Shown: piece after piece, positions 19,680 to 29,294 of the stretch | Numbering within the stretch: the first letter of the stretch is position 1 | How the letters are laid out: each line of letters starts with the position of its first letter | NCBI GenBank assembly: GCA_022448365.1 | Contig: JAKVCS010000004.1 | Coordinates: 1 to 64,000, forward strand | Reading direction: 5' to 3' | Source: Saccharospirillaceae bacterium | GTDB taxonomy: Bacteria > Pseudomonadota > Gammaproteobacteria > Pseudomonadales > Oceanobacteraceae | Length of the DNA stretch: 64,000 nucleotides | Program-made: the position numbers and the translations under genes | Notes under the pieces: model-generated | What the model was told of the DNA's origin: nothing | The model's database searches: none | Seen by the model: the letters and a program-made list of their open reading frames with translations, nothing else

Positions 19680-20239
19680 TGCGTAAACGTTATCTGCTGC
19701 TGGTGATGACTCTGCTTTTCGGCGTTGCTCTGCTGGCGGTGGATAACTATACCCAGGAATCCACCGCGGCTTTGTCTGAACGTCAGGCGTCTGAACCGGA
19801 TTACTATGGCAAGGTTCTGTTTAACCGTCGTTATGATGACGAGGGTCGTATGCAACAGAGCTTTTCGGCAGAGCGTTCAACTCACTATCCGGTTTCTGAT
19901 AATACTGTGTTTCAGGGCCCGGTAATCCATGTTCAGGATGAGGATGGCATGGTTTGGCAGGTTGTTGCGGATGAAGGCTCAATGAATGATCAGGACGACG
20001 TATTAAGTTTGCGTCGTAATGTTGAAGTACGGCCGCTGGACTCTGACAACAGCCATGGCTTGGTCATTCAGACTCAGTCTTTAGATTACTTTACTCAACG
20101 CCAGCTGGCGCAAACGGAACAACCGGTTATTATCACGGATCCACTTACCCGGGTCGATGCTGTGGGTATGGTCATGGATATGAAGAAACAACGAATGGAA
20201 TTAAAGGCTAAGGTTGAAACCCAATATGTACCGCAATAA
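19679..20239 (+). CDS. lptC: LPS export protein LptC
   Basis: 186 residues. A single N-terminal helix (about 5-21) anchors it in the inner membrane; the rest is a periplasmic jellyroll. The segment D-Y-Y-G-K-V-L-F-N-R-R-Y-D-D-E-G, then Y-P-V-S-D-N-T-V-F and later L-D-Y-F-T-Q-R, fits the LptC family. It passes LPS from LptB2FG to LptA. Its ATG overlaps the kdsD stop by one base. Confidence 0.93.
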   Translation: MRKRYLLLVMTLLFGVALLAVDNYTQESTAALSERQASEPDYYGKVLFNRRYDDEGRMQQSFSAERSTHYPVSDNTVFQGPVIHVQDEDGMVWQVVADEGSMNDQDDVLSLRRNVEVRPLDSDNSHGLVIQTQSLDYFTQRQLAQTEQPVIITDPLTRVDAVGMVMDMKKQRMELKAKVETQYVPQ

Positions 20240-20756
20240 TTTTCGCGCTTTTGTGGTGGTTGTGCTTGCTTTATTGGCAGCTGCTGCTCAGGGGTTACCT
20301 GAAGATGCTAAAGAAGAAATAACCATCTTGTCTGACAGTGCTGAGCTTGATCGTAAATCCGGTATCTATATTTACAAAGGCAATGTGGTGCTGACCCAGG
20401 GCACATTAAGAATTGAATCGGATCGTCTGATGATTATCCGCAGCGGCAATGTCCTGGAAAAAGCCGTTGCTGAAGGTAACCCCGCCCGTTTTCAACAACA
20501 GATCAGTATTGATCAGGGTCTGACTCATGCCCAGGGGGATCGGATTGATTACTTTGCTGTTCGCAAAAAAGTACATATTACCGGTGATGGTCGCATGCAG
20601 CAGGAAGGCAATGAGTTCAATGGCGAAACAATCATCTATGACATCGCTAACAAGACAGTACGCGCAAAATCGACGCAAGCCGATGATGTTGGCGCTGAAG
20701 TCGATCCACAGCAACGCATCAAAGTGGTTATTCAACCGGAAAAAGAACAGCCATGA
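20226..20756 (+). CDS. lptA: LPS transport periplasmic protein LptA
   Basis: 176 residues from ATG 20226, which lies inside the end of lptC (14-base overlap). A TTG at 20214 would add four residues. A signal peptide (about 1-24) ends in A-Q-G. The OstA-type repeat fold follows: [19 protein letters not shown], then D-R-I-D-Y-F. LptA forms the periplasmic bridge carrying LPS to LptDE. Downstream lptB overlaps by four bases. Confidence 0.94.
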   Translation: MYRNNFRAFVVVVLALLAAAAQGLPEDAKEEITILSDSAELDRKSGIYIYKGNVVLTQGTLRIESDRLMIIRSGNVLEKAVAEGNPARFQQQISIDQGLTHAQGDRIDYFAVRKKVHITGDGRMQQEGNEFNGETIIYDIANKTVRAKSTQADDVGAEVDPQQRIKVVIQPEKEQP

Positions 20757-21481
20757 TTAAAACCCTCAAAGCCGAAAATCTGGCTAAAAGCTACAACGGC
20801 CGTGAAGTGGTAAAAGATGTTTCCATGTCGGTTCAGAGTGGCCAGATAGTGGGTTTACTCGGCCCTAACGGCGCTGGAAAAACGACGTGTTTCTATATGA
20901 TCGTTAATCTGGTGCAAGCTGATAAAGGCCGGATTAAAATTGATGATGAAGATATCAGTCATTTACCGATGCATGGCCGTGCTCAAAAGGGTATCGGTTA
21001 TTTGCCGCAGGAAGCATCAATTTTCCGCAAGCTGACAGTGGCAGATAATATCATGGCGATTCTCGAGACCCGTAAAGATTTGACCCGTGGGGAACGTCAG
21101 CAACGTCTTGAAGGCTTACTGGATGAGTTTCATATTCAGCATATCCGTTCCAGTCTGGGCATGGCCTTATCGGGGGGCGAGCGCCGTCGGGTAGAAATTG
21201 CCAGGGCCTTAGCGGCGGAACCTTCCTTTATTTTGCTGGATGAGCCATTTGCCGGTGTGGATCCGATTTCTGTGTCCGACATTATGGATATTATTCGGCA
21301 GCTGAAAGACCGTGGAATTGGCGTTCTGATTACCGATCACAGTGTGCGCGAGACGCTGGCGATTTGTGAAAAGGCGTATATCGTGGGTGGCGGCCACATT
21401 ATTGCTGAGGGTGGGGCTGACGAGGTGCTTGCCAATGAGCAGGTGCGTAAAATCTACCTGGGTGATGATTTTAGTTTGTAA
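20753..21481 (+). CDS. lptB: LPS export ATPase LptB
   Basis: 242 residues, a soluble ABC ATPase of standard length. Walker A is G-P-N-G-A-G-K-T-T, the signature is [10 protein letters not shown] and Walker B is [12 protein letters not shown]. It drives LPS extraction with LptFG, whose genes lie elsewhere. It shares ATGA with the end of lptA, completing a tightly coupled yrbG-kdsD-lptC-lptA-lptB unit. Confidence 0.97.
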   Translation: MIKTLKAENLAKSYNGREVVKDVSMSVQSGQIVGLLGPNGAGKTTCFYMIVNLVQADKGRIKIDDEDISHLPMHGRAQKGIGYLPQEASIFRKLTVADNIMAILETRKDLTRGERQQRLEGLLDEFHIQHIRSSLGMALSGGERRRVEIARALAAEPSFILLDEPFAGVDPISVSDIMDIIRQLKDRGIGVLITDHSVRETLAICEKAYIVGGGHIIAEGGADEVLANEQVRKIYLGDDFSL

Positions 21482-21559
21482 TTTGCCTGCCTCTGCTTAA
21501 AGCAACCCCGTTAAACCGGGGGTCAAGCAATATTTATGACATATCAGTAACAACAGGGA

Positions 21560-21587
21560 TTCCAAGTGCCGCAGCTTTGCCTATAAT
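21560..21587 (+). promoter_or_regulatory. Candidate sigma70 promoter for rpoN
   Basis: A perfect TATAAT lies at 21582-21587 with a weak -35, TTCCAA, 16 bases upstream (21560-21565). It is 65 bases before the rpoN ATG, in the 171-base gap after lptB. The -35 match is poor, so the call rests mostly on the -10 box. Confidence 0.45.
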
Positions 21588-21652
21588 GCAATAGATTGGT
21601 TGGCCCGGATTTTTGTTAGCGGGTCGCAAACAGCAGGTGAATAGCGACATCT

Positions 21653-23206
21653 ATGAAAGCATCTCTCCAGTTAAAGATGGGTCAGCAGCTGACCATGACA
21701 CCCCAGTTGCAGCAGGCCATCCGCCTGTTACAACTGTCCACACTGGATCTGCAACAAGAAATTCAAGAAGCACTGGATTCTAATCCCATGCTCGAAAGTG
21801 AAGAGCATGGGCCGGATGATATTCCTGCAGAAAACGCCGGCGATAATAACTCAGAAGCTGCCAGCGGCGAATCGGCCGAGTTGAACGAATACAGCGCGAA
21901 CGCCAGCGATAGCGACAGCAATGATGTCCCAGAACGAATGGATGACGTCACGACCCCAGACAATCAGGAAGTCACGGATCACTTGTCGAACGAACAGCTC
22001 CCCGAAGATTTACCAATGGACAGCAACTGGGATGACACTTACCAACCCAGTGCGGGTGTTGCTTCCAGTGCAGGTCCGGCAGACGATGACTTCGACTACG
22101 ACTCCCGCCATGCAACAACCGATGACCTGCAAGACCACTTGCTGTGGCAATTAAATCTGACCCCAATGACCGACACAGACCGTGAAATCGCTCTGATGTT
22201 TATCGATGGGGTAGACAGTGATGGTTACCTGCACACCAGCATCGAAGATGTTCTTGAGAGTATGGATCCGGAGCTTGAGGTTGAGGAAGACGAAGTGAAG
22301 GTGGTGCTTCGTCGCTTGCAGCAATTTGATCCGGCTGGTGTTTTCTGTCGTGATCTGCGTGAGTGTTTGTTGCTGCAACTGGCACAGTTACCAACAGAAA
22401 CCCCGTGGCTGAAAGAAGCTCAGCTGGTGATCGGTGATTACATCGACATGCTGGGCAGTAAAGATTACCCAACGCTGATGCGTAAAACCAAGCTGAAAGA
22501 AGACAGTCTGAAAGCGGTTCTGCGTTTGGTTAAAGAATTGAATCCAAAGCCAGGTGCTGATATTTCTCCGGATCAGGCTGAGTATGTTGTTCCTGACGTA
22601 CTTGTGCGTAATATCCGTGATGAATGGCGTGTTGAACTGAACCCGGATATTGCGCCTAAACTGCGGGTCAATGAAAGTTATGCTTCTTTGGTAAAACGTT
22701 CTGACAACAGTGCCGATAACACTTTTATCAAAGATCACCTTCAGGAAGCCCGTTGGTTCATCAAAAGTTTGCAGAGTCGTAACGACACTTTGCTGAAAGT
22801 AGCCACTAAGATTGTTGAATACCAGATCGAATTTTTCGAAGAAGGCGAAGAAAAAATGAAGCCGCTGGTGTTACACGATATTGCAGAAGCAGTTGGCATG
22901 CATGAATCAACCATTTCCCGGGTGACTACTCAAAAGTACATGCACACACCCCGTGGTATTTTTGAGCTGAAATATTTCTTCTCCAGTCACGTCAGTACCG
23001 ATAGCGGTGGTGAGTGTTCTTCAACGGCTATTCGAGCGATGATTAAAAAGCTGATTGCTGAAGAGAACCAGCGCAAACCTCTGAGTGACAATAAAATTGC
23101 AGCGATGTTAGGCGAGAAGGGGATCAAAGTTGCGCGTCGTACCGTGGCTAAATACCGTGAGGCGATGCAGATCCCACCTTCTAACGAACGTAAACAGCTG
23201 ATTTAA
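21653..23206 (+). CDS. rpoN: RNA polymerase sigma-54 factor RpoN
   Basis: 517 residues. The Gln-rich region I (1-50: [18 protein letters not shown]) binds core polymerase and enhancer-binding proteins. An acidic low-complexity region II (about 50-160) is longer than in E. coli and accounts for the extra length. The core-binding and helix-turn-helix parts follow, and the RpoN box [10 protein letters not shown] lies near the C-terminus. It directs transcription of nitrogen, motility and catabolic genes elsewhere. Confidence 0.97.
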   Translation: MKASLQLKMGQQLTMTPQLQQAIRLLQLSTLDLQQEIQEALDSNPMLESEEHGPDDIPAENAGDNNSEAASGESAELNEYSANASDSDSNDVPERMDDVTTPDNQEVTDHLSNEQLPEDLPMDSNWDDTYQPSAGVASSAGPADDDFDYDSRHATTDDLQDHLLWQLNLTPMTDTDREIALMFIDGVDSDGYLHTSIEDVLESMDPELEVEEDEVKVVLRRLQQFDPAGVFCRDLRECLLLQLAQLPTETPWLKEAQLVIGDYIDMLGSKDYPTLMRKTKLKEDSLKAVLRLVKELNPKPGADISPDQAEYVVPDVLVRNIRDEWRVELNPDIAPKLRVNESYASLVKRSDNSADNTFIKDHLQEARWFIKSLQSRNDTLLKVATKIVEYQIEFFEEGEEKMKPLVLHDIAEAVGMHESTISRVTTQKYMHTPRGIFELKYFFSSHVSTDSGGECSSTAIRAMIKKLIAEENQRKPLSDNKIAAMLGEKGIKVARRTVAKYREAMQIPPSNERKQLI

Positions 23207-23251
23207 TTGCAGCTGAAAAACACCTCAGACAATGAAGAAGGAGTCTGAACT

Positions 23252-23554
23252 ATGCAGATTAATGTGAGCGGCCATCACGTTGAGATTACGGAAGCAATGC
23301 AAGCCCATGTGGAAGAAAAAATGGGCAAGATCAGTCGTCATTTCGATAATGTAACCAAAGCGCAAGTGACGCTGACCGTTGAGAACGACGAGCGCCACCG
23401 GGCAGAGGCAACCATTCACGTCAGTGGTGCCGATATGAATGCCAGTGCTGACAGCGATGATATGTATGCCGCTATCGATGCGATGATCGATAAGTTGGAT
23501 CGTCAGGTACTTAAACACAAAGAAAAACGGGTAGCCCGTAATCACGGTCACTGA
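23252..23554 (+). CDS. hpf: Ribosome hibernation promoting factor, short form
   Basis: 100 residues, matching short HPF/YhbH. It begins M-Q-I-N-V-S-G-H-H-V-E-I-T and has the D-D-M-Y-A-A-I-D-A-M-I-D-K-L-D-R-Q helix before a basic tail. It binds 70S ribosomes and favours 100S dimers in stationary phase. A strong ribosome site (GAAGGAG) lies upstream. Place between rpoN and ptsN is conserved. Confidence 0.95.
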   Translation: MQINVSGHHVEITEAMQAHVEEKMGKISRHFDNVTKAQVTLTVENDERHRAEATIHVSGADMNASADSDDMYAAIDAMIDKLDRQVLKHKEKRVARNHGH

Positions 23555-23576
23555 GTTTCAGCAGTAAGGTCTTATC

Positions 23577-24035
23577 ATGAGCTCTGGTATTGGCGATATC
23601 CTAAGCGTTGAATGCACGGAAATTGATATTTCAGTTTCCAGTAAGAAAAAGTTACTGGAGTACTTGGGACAGCAAATTTCGAGGCAATTGCCGGCCACTA
23701 CGGCGGACGATATTTTTGAGCGGCTACTAAACCGCGAACGCTTGGGAAGTACAGGTATTGGCGAGGGAATTGCTATTCCTCATTGCCGGTTACCTTCATG
23801 TGATAGGGCCTTCGGAGTCTTGCTGCGGTTAGAGCAGGCCATCGATTACGATGCGATAGACCGTCAGCCAGTGGACCTTGTGTTTGCATTGTTAGTACCA
23901 GAAGAGGCAACGGACGAGCATCTTCAGGTACTGTCAATGCTGGCACGCAACTTCAGTGACGCGGAATTCCGTCAGGCATTACGAAATGCACCGGACAGTA
24001 ATCAACTTTATCAACGAGCTTTAAAAGCCATCTGA
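23577..24035 (+). CDS. ptsN: PTS IIA-Ntr regulatory protein PtsN
   Basis: 152 residues. The phospho-accepting His is H69 in G-I-A-I-P-H-C-R-L-P, and the D-L-V-F-A-L-L-V-P block follows. It is the final acceptor of the nitrogen PTS and regulates potassium and nitrogen metabolism by protein contacts rather than sugar uptake. It is followed by rapZ and npr, giving two of the three Ntr-PTS parts here; ptsP is not in the window. Confidence 0.95.
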   Translation: MSSGIGDILSVECTEIDISVSSKKKLLEYLGQQISRQLPATTADDIFERLLNRERLGSTGIGEGIAIPHCRLPSCDRAFGVLLRLEQAIDYDAIDRQPVDLVFALLVPEEATDEHLQVLSMLARNFSDAEFRQALRNAPDSNQLYQRALKAI

Positions 24036-24129
24036 GCAGAATTCATATTCAGGCAATAAACAGCTGCTATACCCGGAGTATTCGTCGTAATCGGGTCTGA
24101 CTGTTCAGGCTTAACACAAGGTAACTTTC

Positions 24130-24990
24130 ATGCGTTTAGTGGTGATCAGCGGGCGTTCCGGCTCTGGCAAATCCAGTGCATTGCACGTGCTTGAAGATCT
24201 TGGCTTTTATTGTATCGACAATCTGCCTATCGGGTTACTCGACGATCTGGTGATGGAGACTCATCACGAAGAGCGCCTTGCCAAGGTTGCTGTAAGTGTC
24301 GATGCCCGGAATCTGGCTCATACCTTTGAACAGATACAGGAAGTACTGCACAGTCTTCCGAAAGACGAATATCAGTTGGATGTGGTGTATCTGGATGCGG
24401 CCGATGACGTGTTGTTACAGCGCTTCAGTGCGACCCGTCGCAAGCATCCGCTGACCAGTGATTCTGTCTCTCTGGCTGAGGCCATTGAAAAAGAAAAAGA
24501 ACTGCTCGACCCTATCGTCAATATCGCTGACCTGACACTGGATACCACCAGTATGTCGGTGCACGAGCTGCGTTCTCTGATTAAGAAACGTGTTGCCGAT
24601 AAAGATGACAACGACATTGCTATTCTGTTTGAGTCCTTTGGCTTTAAGTACGGCATTCCAAAGGATGCCGACTATGTCTTTGATGTGCGTAATTTACCGA
24701 ACCCGTACTGGGACCCGGCACTGCGTCAGTACACCGGTCAGGACGAAGAGATTCAGAACTTTCTCAGTTCGAAAGCAGAAGTTCAGCAAATGAAAACGGA
24801 TATTGCGAATTTTGTTGGTAATTGGTTGCCCGCATTTATTGATGCCAATCGCAGCTATATGACCATTGCTATCGGATGCACCGGTGGACAACATCGCTCC
24901 GTATTTATCGCTGAGCAGCTGACAGCGCAGTTCCGGCAGTTGTTTGCTAATGTTCAGGTACGCCACAGAGAGTTAGGGTCTATCGAGTAG
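24130..24990 (+). CDS. rapZ: RNase adapter / nucleotide-binding protein RapZ
   Basis: 286 residues. The P-loop G-R-S-G-S-G-K-S-S is at residues 8-16, and the C-terminal domain has the conserved D-V-R-N-L-P-N-P-Y and G-C-T-G-G-Q-H-R-S-V segments. In E. coli RapZ guides RNase E to the GlmZ small RNA and senses glucosamine-6-phosphate. Whether glmZ/Y exist in this organism is unknown. A 94-base gap separates it from ptsN. Confidence 0.95.
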   Translation: MRLVVISGRSGSGKSSALHVLEDLGFYCIDNLPIGLLDDLVMETHHEERLAKVAVSVDARNLAHTFEQIQEVLHSLPKDEYQLDVVYLDAADDVLLQRFSATRRKHPLTSDSVSLAEAIEKEKELLDPIVNIADLTLDTTSMSVHELRSLIKKRVADKDDNDIAILFESFGFKYGIPKDADYVFDVRNLPNPYWDPALRQYTGQDEEIQNFLSSKAEVQQMKTDIANFVGNWLPAFIDANRSYMTIAIGCTGGQHRSVFIAEQLTAQFRQLFANVQVRHRELGSIE

Positions 24991-25020
24991 CCCTGAAATG
25001 AAGGATAAGAGAGTCTGGGA

Positions 25021-25290
25021 ATGATCTGCCGCGAAATTACTATCATCAACAAGCTGGGTTTGCATGCCCGTGCAGCTGCCAAGCTGGTGTCCACGGCGTC
25101 TGCCTTCTCAAGCCAGATTAAAGTAGGCTATAAGGATCGCATGGTGGATGGTAAAAGCATCATGGCGGTGATGATGTTGGCGGCCAGCAAAGGCACGGAC
25201 ATTGAGTTACATGCCGATGGCAGTGATTCTGAGGCCGCTATAGAAGCGTTGGTTGATCTGATTAATCGCCGCTTTGACGAAGATGAATAA
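25021..25290 (+). CDS. ptsO: Phosphocarrier protein NPr
   Basis: 89 residues, an HPr-fold protein. The phosphorylatable His15 sits in G-L-H-A-R-A-A-A-K-L, and the K-S-I-M-A-V-M-M-L motif (in place of Ser46-type regulation) is typical. It carries phosphate from PtsP to PtsN (H69). It lies 30 bases after rapZ, the conserved end of the rpoN operon. Confidence 0.93.
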   Translation: MICREITIINKLGLHARAAAKLVSTASAFSSQIKVGYKDRMVDGKSIMAVMMLAASKGTDIELHADGSDSEAAIEALVDLINRRFDEDE

Positions 25291-25445
25291 ATCCACCTAA
25301 ATCAAATCATTAGAAAGATTTTTGCGAGTGGTTTCATGGTCTCGCAGAGACATTCAGGCTAGAATTCAATGTATCCCCCCACAACCATGAGCCGGTTTAT
25401 CACTGGATGTCTGGTTGTATTCATTCACCCGCTCAGAGTTTCAGC

Positions 25446-26798
25446 ATGGCGCAGCAGACGGAAAAGGCAAAAGCTAAGTTACACAGCCTCACCGCCGCAC
25501 TGGAAAGTGGTGCGCTGGCGAAAGTTCGCCGGATGCTCAATTCAATGGCGCCGGTGGATATTGCACATCTGATTGAGGCCTCTCCGCCGAAAGCGCGCAA
25601 GATTCTCTGGGAGCTGGTTGATAAAGACTCTGAGGGTGAGGTTCTTCAACACTTAAGCGATGAGCTGCAAAGCCACTTCTTAAGCGATATGAGTGCCGAA
25701 GAAGTTGCCGATGTGACGGCCGACCTCGATACCGACGATGTTGCCGACATTCTGCAGCAATTGCCTGAGCGGGTCACTCAGCAGGTTCTGCGCTCGATGG
25801 ACCAGCAGGATCGTTCGCGTATTGAAACGATTCTGGAATATCCAGAGGACAGTGCCGGTGGTCTGATGAACACCGACACGGTGACCATTCGTCCGGATAT
25901 CTCTCTGGAAGCGACGCTGCGTTATTTGCGTCGCCATAAAACACTGCCGGCTATGACTGATAATCTGCTGGTGGTTAATCGTCAGAATGAGTTCATTGGC
26001 GTCCTGCCTATTAACAAACTTCTTGTCAGCGACCCGAACCAAACCGTTCGGGAAGTGATGAATACCGACAGTAAAATCATTCACGCCGACCAGCATGAAA
26101 CCGAAGTGGCGAAAGTCTTTGAGCGTCACGATCTGGTATCTGCCCCGGTGCTGGATAGCGAAGGTGTGTTGCTCGGCCGTATTACCATTGATGATGTGGT
26201 CGACGTTATTCGTGAAACCGCAGATCATTCATTAATGAGTATGGCGGGCCTCGATGAAGAGGAAGACACTTTCGCTCCCGCAATGAAAACCAGTCGCCGC
26301 CGTGCTGTGTGGCTTGGTATCAATTTAATCACGGCTTTTATTGCTTCTGCGGTGATTGGGTTGTTCGATAAAACCATCGAACAAGTGGTTGCGTTAGCGG
26401 TCTTAATGCCGATCGTCGCCAGTATGGGGGGAATCGCCGGTAGCCAGGTTTTAACTCTGGTAATTCGCGGCCAGGCTCTTGGCCATTTGAGCGGTGCAAA
26501 CTTCCGATGGTTGTTTAACCGGGAGCTGGTGGTGGCCGGTATTAATGGCATCCTTTGGGCCGTCGTCATTGCTTTGATTACTCTGGCATGGTTCCAGGAT
26601 CCGATCATCGCCAGCATTATTGGTGCTGCGATTATTATTAATTTATTGGTTGCTGCGATTAGCGGCGCAGCACTGCCCCTGATTCTCAAAGCTCAGGGAA
26701 TCGACCCGGCGCTGGCTGGCTCTGTCATTCTGACAACCGTCACGGACGTCGTCGGCTTCCTTTCTTTCCTCGGTCTGGCGACTATTTTTTATCTCTAA
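25446..26798 (+). CDS. mgtE: Magnesium transporter MgtE
   Basis: 450 residues from ATG 25446; the frame extends to 25407 with 13 non-family residues. Domain order is the cytoplasmic MgtE N-domain (about 15-130, with the E-Y-P-E-D-S-A-G-G-L-M end), two CBS domains (about 135-260) and five membrane helices (about 290-450). The pore-region P-I-V-A-S-M-G-G-I-A-G-S-Q and the end T-D-V-V-G-F are present. It is a magnesium-gated magnesium channel of the inner membrane. No magnesium riboswitch was recognised upstream. Confidence 0.95.
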   Translation: MAQQTEKAKAKLHSLTAALESGALAKVRRMLNSMAPVDIAHLIEASPPKARKILWELVDKDSEGEVLQHLSDELQSHFLSDMSAEEVADVTADLDTDDVADILQQLPERVTQQVLRSMDQQDRSRIETILEYPEDSAGGLMNTDTVTIRPDISLEATLRYLRRHKTLPAMTDNLLVVNRQNEFIGVLPINKLLVSDPNQTVREVMNTDSKIIHADQHETEVAKVFERHDLVSAPVLDSEGVLLGRITIDDVVDVIRETADHSLMSMAGLDEEEDTFAPAMKTSRRRAVWLGINLITAFIASAVIGLFDKTIEQVVALAVLMPIVASMGGIAGSQVLTLVIRGQALGHLSGANFRWLFNRELVVAGINGILWAVVIALITLAWFQDPIIASIIGAAIIINLLVAAISGAALPLILKAQGIDPALAGSVILTTVTDVVGFLSFLGLATIFYL

Positions 26799-26827
26799 CG
26801 CCAGCCTACTGTTATCCGGATATCATC

Positions 26828-27346
26828 ATGGCCAGAAAAAAAGATTCGTTCGAAGACGAGATTGAATACGAAATTGTCAGCAAAACTGAAATGAAGCGTG
26901 AGATGGATCGCCTGCAGGAGCTAGGTAAGCGTCTGACGGAATTAAATGCCAATCAGTGGCAAACACTGACCATTAAAGAAGTGCTGCGGGATGCATTGGT
27001 TGAGAGTAAGCGCCTGAAGCACAACGAAGCCAGACGCCGCCATCTGCAATATATCGGTAAGCTGATGCGTGATGAGGATGTGGAACTGGTTCAACAGCAG
27101 GTGGATTTGTTAGACCCTTCAAGCGAAGCGTTCGGTCGCCGTGTTGGTCAGATGGAAAGATGGCGGGAACGTTTAATCAAAGACGATAAGGCAATGAATA
27201 CTTTTATCGATGAATATCCACATGTTGATCGTCAACACCTCCGCAATTTGGTGCGGAATGCCACTAAAGAAATGAGTTCGGAGCCACCGAAGCCGGGATC
27301 GGGTTATAAGAAGTTGTTTCAGTTTATTAAGGAAACGATGGTTTAA
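26828..27346 (+). CDS. darP: Dual-action ribosomal maturation protein DarP (YjgA)
   Basis: 172 residues, highly charged and helical, no signal. It begins with a K-K-D-S-F-E-D-E-I-E-Y-E leader, then E-M-K-R-E-M-D-R-L-Q-E-L-G and later R-R-R-H-L-Q-Y-I-G-K-L-M-R, all typical of YjgA/DarP. The protein associates with pre-50S ribosomes and promotes 50S maturation. It follows mgtE by 29 bases. Confidence 0.92.
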   Translation: MARKKDSFEDEIEYEIVSKTEMKREMDRLQELGKRLTELNANQWQTLTIKEVLRDALVESKRLKHNEARRRHLQYIGKLMRDEDVELVQQQVDLLDPSSEAFGRRVGQMERWRERLIKDDKAMNTFIDEYPHVDRQHLRNLVRNATKEMSSEPPKPGSGYKKLFQFIKETMV

Positions 27347-27360
27347 ACCAAACTATTACA

Positions 27361-27446
27361 GCAGAAAGGGACATCTTTCTGCCGCCGTCGCGAAGGCACA
27401 TCCCTGTGCCTGCCGCTGCCGTCGAAAGACATACCTTCTTGCTTTC
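27361..27446. repeat. Three tandem imperfect hairpin units between darP and fumC
   Basis: Three units of about 28-30 bases each form an inverted repeat. The first has GCAGAAAG/CTTTCTGC arms (27361-27382) and the second AGGCACA/TGTGCCT (27394-27411). The third has GAAAG/CTTTC (27424-27446). The linkers share a GCCGCCGTC-like sequence. There is no T-run. They sit between convergent genes, where REP-like elements often lie. Confidence 0.55.
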
Positions 27447-27469
27447 AGCCTTTTAAATGAAAGGCGAAA

Positions 27470-28846
27470 TTACAGACCACCGAGAGTCAGTTTTGCCGGA
27501 TCCAGCAAGCGCTCTAACTCGTCACGAGACAGGTCGGTATTCTCCAGCGCGACATCAATCACCGGGCGACCCTCTTTATAAGCCTGCTTGGCAATTTCAG
27601 CCGCTTTTAAGTAACCAATGATTGGGTTCAGCGCCGTCACCAGAATCGGGTTACGTGACAGAGCCTGCTTCAGGCTGTCTTCGTTCACTTTAAAGCTGGT
27701 GATGGCTTTGTCTGCCAGCAGGCGAGACACGTTAGCGATCAGTTCAATACTTTCCAGCAGATTGCGGGCAATCAGTGGGAGCATCACATTCAGTTCGAAG
27801 TTACCCGACTGGCCAGCAATGGTAATGGTGGTATCGTTGCCCATTACCTGAGCAGCAACCATCGCGGTGGCTTCCGGTATGACCGGGTTTACTTTCCCCG
27901 GCATGATGGAAGACCCTGGTTGCAGTGCTTCCAATTCAATTTCGCTCAGTCCAGCCAGAGGACCAGAGTTCATCCAGCGTAGGTCATTAGCGATTTTCAT
28001 CAGCGAAACCGCCGTCATTTTAAGCTGACCTGATACCGATACCGCAATGTCCTGAGTACCGATGTGGGTGAACAAATTGGCGGCTTTAGTAAATGGCACG
28101 CCAGTCAGCTCGGTCAGCTCTTGATTGAACTTATCCGCAAAGTCCTCATGCGCGTTGATGCCTGTGCCAACGGCCGTGCCGCCCTGTGCCAGGCTTTGCA
28201 GCATTGGCAGAGTATTCTTGATCGCTTCAATATTCTGATCAATCTGAGTCGCCCAGCTCATTAAGCTTTGTTCCATACGGACAGGCATGGCATCCATCAG
28301 GTGCGTACGGCCGGTCTTAACCTGATCTTTCAGCGTCTCAGCTTTGGCCTTGATGGCGTCGGTCAGGTAGGTAAGGGCAGGGATCAGCTTCTCATGAATT
28401 TCCAGTGCTGCACTGATGTGAATACTGGATGGAATAATATCGTTACTGCTCTGACCATAGTTCACGTGGTCATTGGGAGAAACCGGCTCGGCCGCTGTGC
28501 GGGTTGCCAGCGTCGCCAGTACCTCATTGGCATTCATATTCGAACTGGTACCGGACCCGGTCTGAAATACATCAACCGGGAAGTGTTTCATGTAGCCTTC
28601 TTCGCCCAGCACTTCATCGACCGCCTTACAGATCGCGGCGCCGGTATCGGCATTGAGCAATTCGAGTTTGGTGTTTGCTTGTGCCGCCGCTTTTTTGGCC
28701 AGTAATAAAGCACGGATGAACGGTTGAGGCATGCTCTGACCGCTGACCGGGAAGTTGTTGATCGCGCGCTGAGTCTGGGCTGCATATAAAGCGTTTTCAG
28801 CAACTTCCAGTTCGCCCATGCTGTCGCGTTCAATACGTGTGGTCAT
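27470..28846 (-). CDS. fumC: Fumarate hydratase, class II
   Basis: 458 residues, standard for the iron-free class II enzyme. It hydrates fumarate to L-malate in the TCA cycle. The superfamily signature G-S-S-I-M-P-G-K-V-N-P is clear, the start D-S-M-G-E-L-E-V-A-E-N-A-L-Y-A-A-Q-T-Q-R matches FumC, and G-R-T-H-L-M-D-A carries an active-site His. Absence of an iron-sulfur cluster makes this the form used under iron limitation or oxidative stress. It lies 37 bases after a FagA-like gene, a linkage known from Pseudomonas. Confidence 0.97.
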   Translation of the reverse strand: MTTRIERDSMGELEVAENALYAAQTQRAINNFPVSGQSMPQPFIRALLLAKKAAAQANTKLELLNADTGAAICKAVDEVLGEEGYMKHFPVDVFQTGSGTSSNMNANEVLATLATRTAAEPVSPNDHVNYGQSSNDIIPSSIHISAALEIHEKLIPALTYLTDAIKAKAETLKDQVKTGRTHLMDAMPVRMEQSLMSWATQIDQNIEAIKNTLPMLQSLAQGGTAVGTGINAHEDFADKFNQELTELTGVPFTKAANLFTHIGTQDIAVSVSGQLKMTAVSLMKIANDLRWMNSGPLAGLSEIELEALQPGSSIMPGKVNPVIPEATAMVAAQVMGNDTTITIAGQSGNFELNVMLPLIARNLLESIELIANVSRLLADKAITSFKVNEDSLKQALSRNPILVTALNPIIGYLKAAEIAKQAYKEGRPVIDVALENTDLSRDELERLLDPAKLTLGGL

Positions 28847-28883
28847 AAGGATTCCTTAATCGATTCGGGTTAATGAATTAAAT

Positions 28884-29270
28884 TTAATGGGACTGCGAAA
28901 AATTGGGTGTGAAGTAATGAGATAGGGTGCTGACGTCCTGCAATAGCTGGCGCAGTTCAGCAGCTTGGTGGTCACTCTTCACCAGACGTTGCAAGCAGCT
29001 GAGCGGTCGGATCAGATTATCCAGGCATAATGCTCGCCAGTGGGCCGGATTAAGTTCATCGGTGAAGGTATCGAGTAACAGTTCAACGGAAGATTTATAG
29101 CGCAGCCATTGTTGCTCTTGATTGCAGTGATTGCATTCGCTCTCTTCAAGATGAAACCAGGTCATTAACAGGCATGGGTTATCAGGTTCCTGAGCATGGC
29201 GGATCTTATGACGCAGTTGCCTAACAAATGGGGTTATATTGCTATCTGACAGGCTTCTTTCAGGTACCAT
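28884..29270 (-). CDS. FagA-like protein (Fur-associated, upstream of fumC)
   Basis: 128 residues from ATG 29270, which is preceded by AAGGGG at a 6-base spacing; a TTG two codons upstream is less likely. It has no signal and no membrane segment. It holds a C-x2-C pair (C-N-H-C) after residue 45. The H-W-R-A-L-C-L-D-N-L-I-R-P-L segment and the terminal S-H-Y-F resemble my memory of FagA, the unknown protein upstream of fumC1 and sodA in Pseudomonas. A possible Fur site overlaps the promoter region. Function is unknown even in Pseudomonas. Confidence 0.55.
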   Translation of the reverse strand: MVPERSLSDSNITPFVRQLRHKIRHAQEPDNPCLLMTWFHLEESECNHCNQEQQWLRYKSSVELLLDTFTDELNPAHWRALCLDNLIRPLSCLQRLVKSDHQAAELRQLLQDVSTLSHYFTPNFSQSH

Positions 29271-29294
29271 CACCAACCCCTTTAGAGAAATCTA

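Noticed and set aside
21501-21525. CCCCG/CGGGG inverted repeat after lptB as a terminator
   Set aside because: Stem is imperfect and no T-run follows; transcription may continue into rpoN.
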